From Thermomucor indicae-seudaticae (taxonomy: Eukaryota; Mucoromycota; Mucoromycetes; Mucorales; Lichtheimiaceae), in contig JSYX01000470.1 of the NCBI GenBank assembly GCA_000787465.1, positions 1 to 28,020 of the forward strand: a DNA stretch of 28,020 nt. Direction: 5' to 3'. The notes beneath the pieces were generated by a model, which was not told the origin of the DNA, did not search any database, and saw nothing but the letters and a program-made list of their open reading frames with translations. This document shows positions 26,001-28,020 of this stretch, in pieces. The position numbers were made by a program, and so were the translations under genes. Each line of letters opens with the position of its first letter. The stretch's first letter is position 1.

Positions 26001-26947
26001 ACCCACGCTACTTCTCTCATAATCTCAGAGCCTCGATAAAGCATGGACCGCAAAATTTCAGTCGTCATAACTAGACAGGATGCCTGTGGATTGATCGTAA
26101 CATCACCAGTCATAAGACCCACGTCCCCAAATTCTTCAGTGAATTCTCGATATTTCTGGTTGGATAAAGCCTATATTACAAGGTTCCAATGACTGTTAGG
26201 ATAGGCTGACAGTCAATCTCGTTTAAACACGCGTACCTTGATAGGTGAGGTGTATATAACACGCTGCTTGTTTTTCAGGCACTGGGCAATTGCATATTCG
26301 GCCACCACAGTTTTACCGGCAGATGTGTGAGCCGAGACCAACACTGACTCGTTTCGTTCAATAGATGAGACAGAAACCCGTTGGAAAGGATCCAGTGTGA
26401 ATGGGTAAGTGCGAGCAGGAGTTTCCGGGGGCACATGCTTGGAGATAGGAACATAATCATAGTTCGGCGGAACAGCGACTTGGTGACGAACCTAAAGGCC
26501 CGGCAATCAGGGTCAAAACGAACCAGCCCGACAGTAAGACAGATTCAACTTTCTTACCTGGTGACTTAGAGTAATTTGTTCGCCCTCCATGGCGGGAGCA
26601 CTCTGCAAACCAGCAATGTTGGCTACTTCTCGCGAGGTCTCTTGCTCAAAGGTATCCGCAACAATCGGTTGAGCGGTATGTGCATGATCCTCAACACGAT
26701 GCCTTTTCGCAGTATCTTTTGTAGTGGTATCTTCTTCCCTAATGCGTTTGCTGGTTGACGTTGCTGTTGGTGGTAGAGCATCGGTAGCTGTGATCGCCTG
26801 GGGCTTGTTCTTCGATTCTGCCTCCCGTTCCTCTTCGTTCACTTCCTCTGCTTCTTCCTCCATTACTTCCGCTAAGTCGTCGTCAAGATCAACTTGTTGA
26901 CCGCTGAAGACATTGAAAATGGCATCAGTGTTTTCGTCGTCAAACAT
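23040..26947 (-). CDS. MTR4: Exosome RNA helicase Mtr4 (Ski2-like DExH)
   Basis: Twelve exons (26947-26558, 26491-26237, 26170-25966, 25909-25433, 25374-24956, 24895-24745, 24686-24301, 24237-24034, 23974-23781, 23721-23550, 23491-23167, 23092-23040) close exactly in frame to 1076 aa; yeast Mtr4 has 1073. An acidic N-terminus ([14 protein letters not shown]) leads to PFTLDPFQ, Walker A AHTSAGKT (about 26311-26334), DEIH (near 25990), SATIPN, the second RecA domain, and [10 protein letters not shown] (about 25030-25062). The arch/KOW insert follows ([20 protein letters not shown]), then the DSHCT-type C-terminus ending [11 protein letters not shown]. Known role: 3'-5' helicase of TRAMP and the nuclear exosome, feeding rRNA precursors and aberrant RNAs for decay. 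Its ATG is 110 bp from the ATG of a possible divergent gene. Confidence 0.97.
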
Positions 26948-27056
26948 TGCGATTGCGAATAATTGACAGGTCCTGCTGCTGCCTTTAAGTTAAAATCAGA
27001 AAATTTTAAAGGTTTCCCGCGGTGCTTGAAATGTCCCACTGCAGCAGATCCCCGAA

Positions 27057-28020
27057 ATGCAACCTGTAAGGCTTTCAGTCAACCGAAAACGACGCTTCAT
27101 CAGCGCCACTACGACATCACTATAATCATAACGTGTAATTTTCAGTGTGCACTTGGGATTGATGCAAGCGTTGCACTGCGTCAATTATCACAGGAACTCA
27201 TGCACGAAGGGTCTTCTAGTTCACCAGTTCAGTTGAATCGAAGTAACAGTTGTTGTAAGCTTGAATAGAAGTTGTCTTCGTTTGGAACCTCAATGGGATG
27301 TCTTCTAAAAGGAAGAAAGAACATCGGGATTACCTCTGCAATCCAGTCTTGATTAATGTTGAGTGTACATGTAGGCCAATTCCTAGTGACAATGAATGCG
27401 ATCCAAGCGTACACACAGCTGGAAAGAGCCTTTTTATTTCACCATGCCAGGAGTATTTTCTGCAAGTTAAAATCTCTCAATTACATAATCTACAGGAAAT
27501 TGTGTATTTGAAGCCCAAATCGCTGATAAACTTTGTAGAAGTTTCATAGCAGGGTCTGAAATTTCATTCACATGATCAGCAACTGCAACTGACTGAACCC
27601 GATAATTGTCCATGTCGGTAAAGACTGCCATAGGAGTGCTTTTCCGTCAGTCGGTATATGAAGTGGCTGTTAGATATCATAAACAAAGCAAAAGCCGGGT
27701 TTAAATCCGTAAATCGTGTACTTTCTGGTATTGGCACAATATTCATAAAAGCCATACAGTTTGTTGATACCATTTGCATCTGCTGTGCATGTCGCTTCGA
27801 TCTGTAGGCGTCAAGAAACCTCTTCACTGCAAGCAACGATGAATTCAATACAGTTATAAAAGATCTTCAATCGTTTTCGCAACCTTTTTTAGGCGTTCTA
27901 TACGAAGTTTGAAAAGAACGTCTTTACAATATACCCCGTCCGTTCGTCACTTTTTCGGTATATCGTTTATTCGAGGCACAGCCTCGCTTGGACTACACAG
28001 CGATTGCCTGGTCTATGGCT
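27057..28020 (+). CDS. Possible unrecognised multi-exon gene, partial
   Basis: Plus-strand pieces with good splice signals can be chained. An ATG exon MQP (27057-27065) has a GTAAGG donor. Exon 27146-27254 reads CALGIDASVALRQLSQELMH and on to NRSNSC, with a GTAAGC donor. An acceptor at CCTAG (about 27391) opens TMNAIQAYTQLERAFLFHHA, ending near RSIFCK. A later segment (about 27554-27621) reads GLKFHSHDQQLQLTEPDNCP, with a GTAAAG donor. After the CAG near 27650 comes YMKWLLDIINKAKAGFKSV or an alternative frame. The pieces are helical and protein-like, and the gene would run divergently from MTR4. No domain is recognised, the internal joins are tentative, and the 3' end lies beyond the window. 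Confidence 0.4.

Noticed and set aside
27255..27271. Direct join from exon 27146-27254 to the frame at 27272 (MSSKRKKEHRDYLC)
   Set aside because: It would need a 17-bp intron, far too short; a later acceptor near 27391 is preferred.

Overview
The window looks like nuclear DNA of a filamentous early-diverging fungus, most likely Mucoromycota (phylum not proven). Genes are packed on both strands and carry many short GT-AG introns. The recognisable proteins are fungal or pan-eukaryotic: a Rcy1/Pof6-type F-box exocyst protein, a PHO80-type cyclin, Yhm2, F1-ATPase beta, an Mzm1 LYR factor, MSH4 and MTR4. No rRNA, tRNA, CRISPR or bacterial-type operon was seen. Gene models were assembled by hand from reading frames, splice signals and family similarity. 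Exon sums close in frame for the WD40, cyclin, YHM2, ATP2, MZM1 and MTR4 genes.

Layout: 884-3112 (-) WD40 protein; 3476-4556 (-) cyclin; 4756-8243 (+) RCY1-like recyclin, divergent from the cyclin; 8393-9571 (-) YHM2; 9.6-11.3 kb mostly non-coding, with one small orphan ORF; 11320-13101 (+) ATP2; 13903-14587 (+) MZM1; 14.6-18.5 kb a gene-poor, decayed, repeat-bearing stretch; 18490-22914 (+) MSH4; 23040-26947 (-) MTR4, tail to tail with MSH4; and from about 27057 (+) a possible unrecognised multi-exon gene running off the window.

Three consecutive genes serve mitochondrial energy metabolism (citrate/oxoglutarate carrier, ATP synthase beta, complex III assembly). The carrier promoter has four CCAAT words and the ATP2 promoter a perfect TGACGTCA palindrome. 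MSH4 belongs to the meiotic crossover pathway. MTR4 is the nuclear exosome helicase. The recyclin acts in endosome recycling.

The least ordinary part is 14.6-18.5 kb. It holds a broken SANT-domain gene (two in-frame stops and a one-base frameshift), flanked by a diverged inverted repeat of about 180 bp. It also holds a second copy of the repeat that opens the window. I read it as a decaying transposable-element or pseudogene island. I did not find a clearly new multi-gene system; the rest is mostly core eukaryotic genes with some notable gene-structure details.
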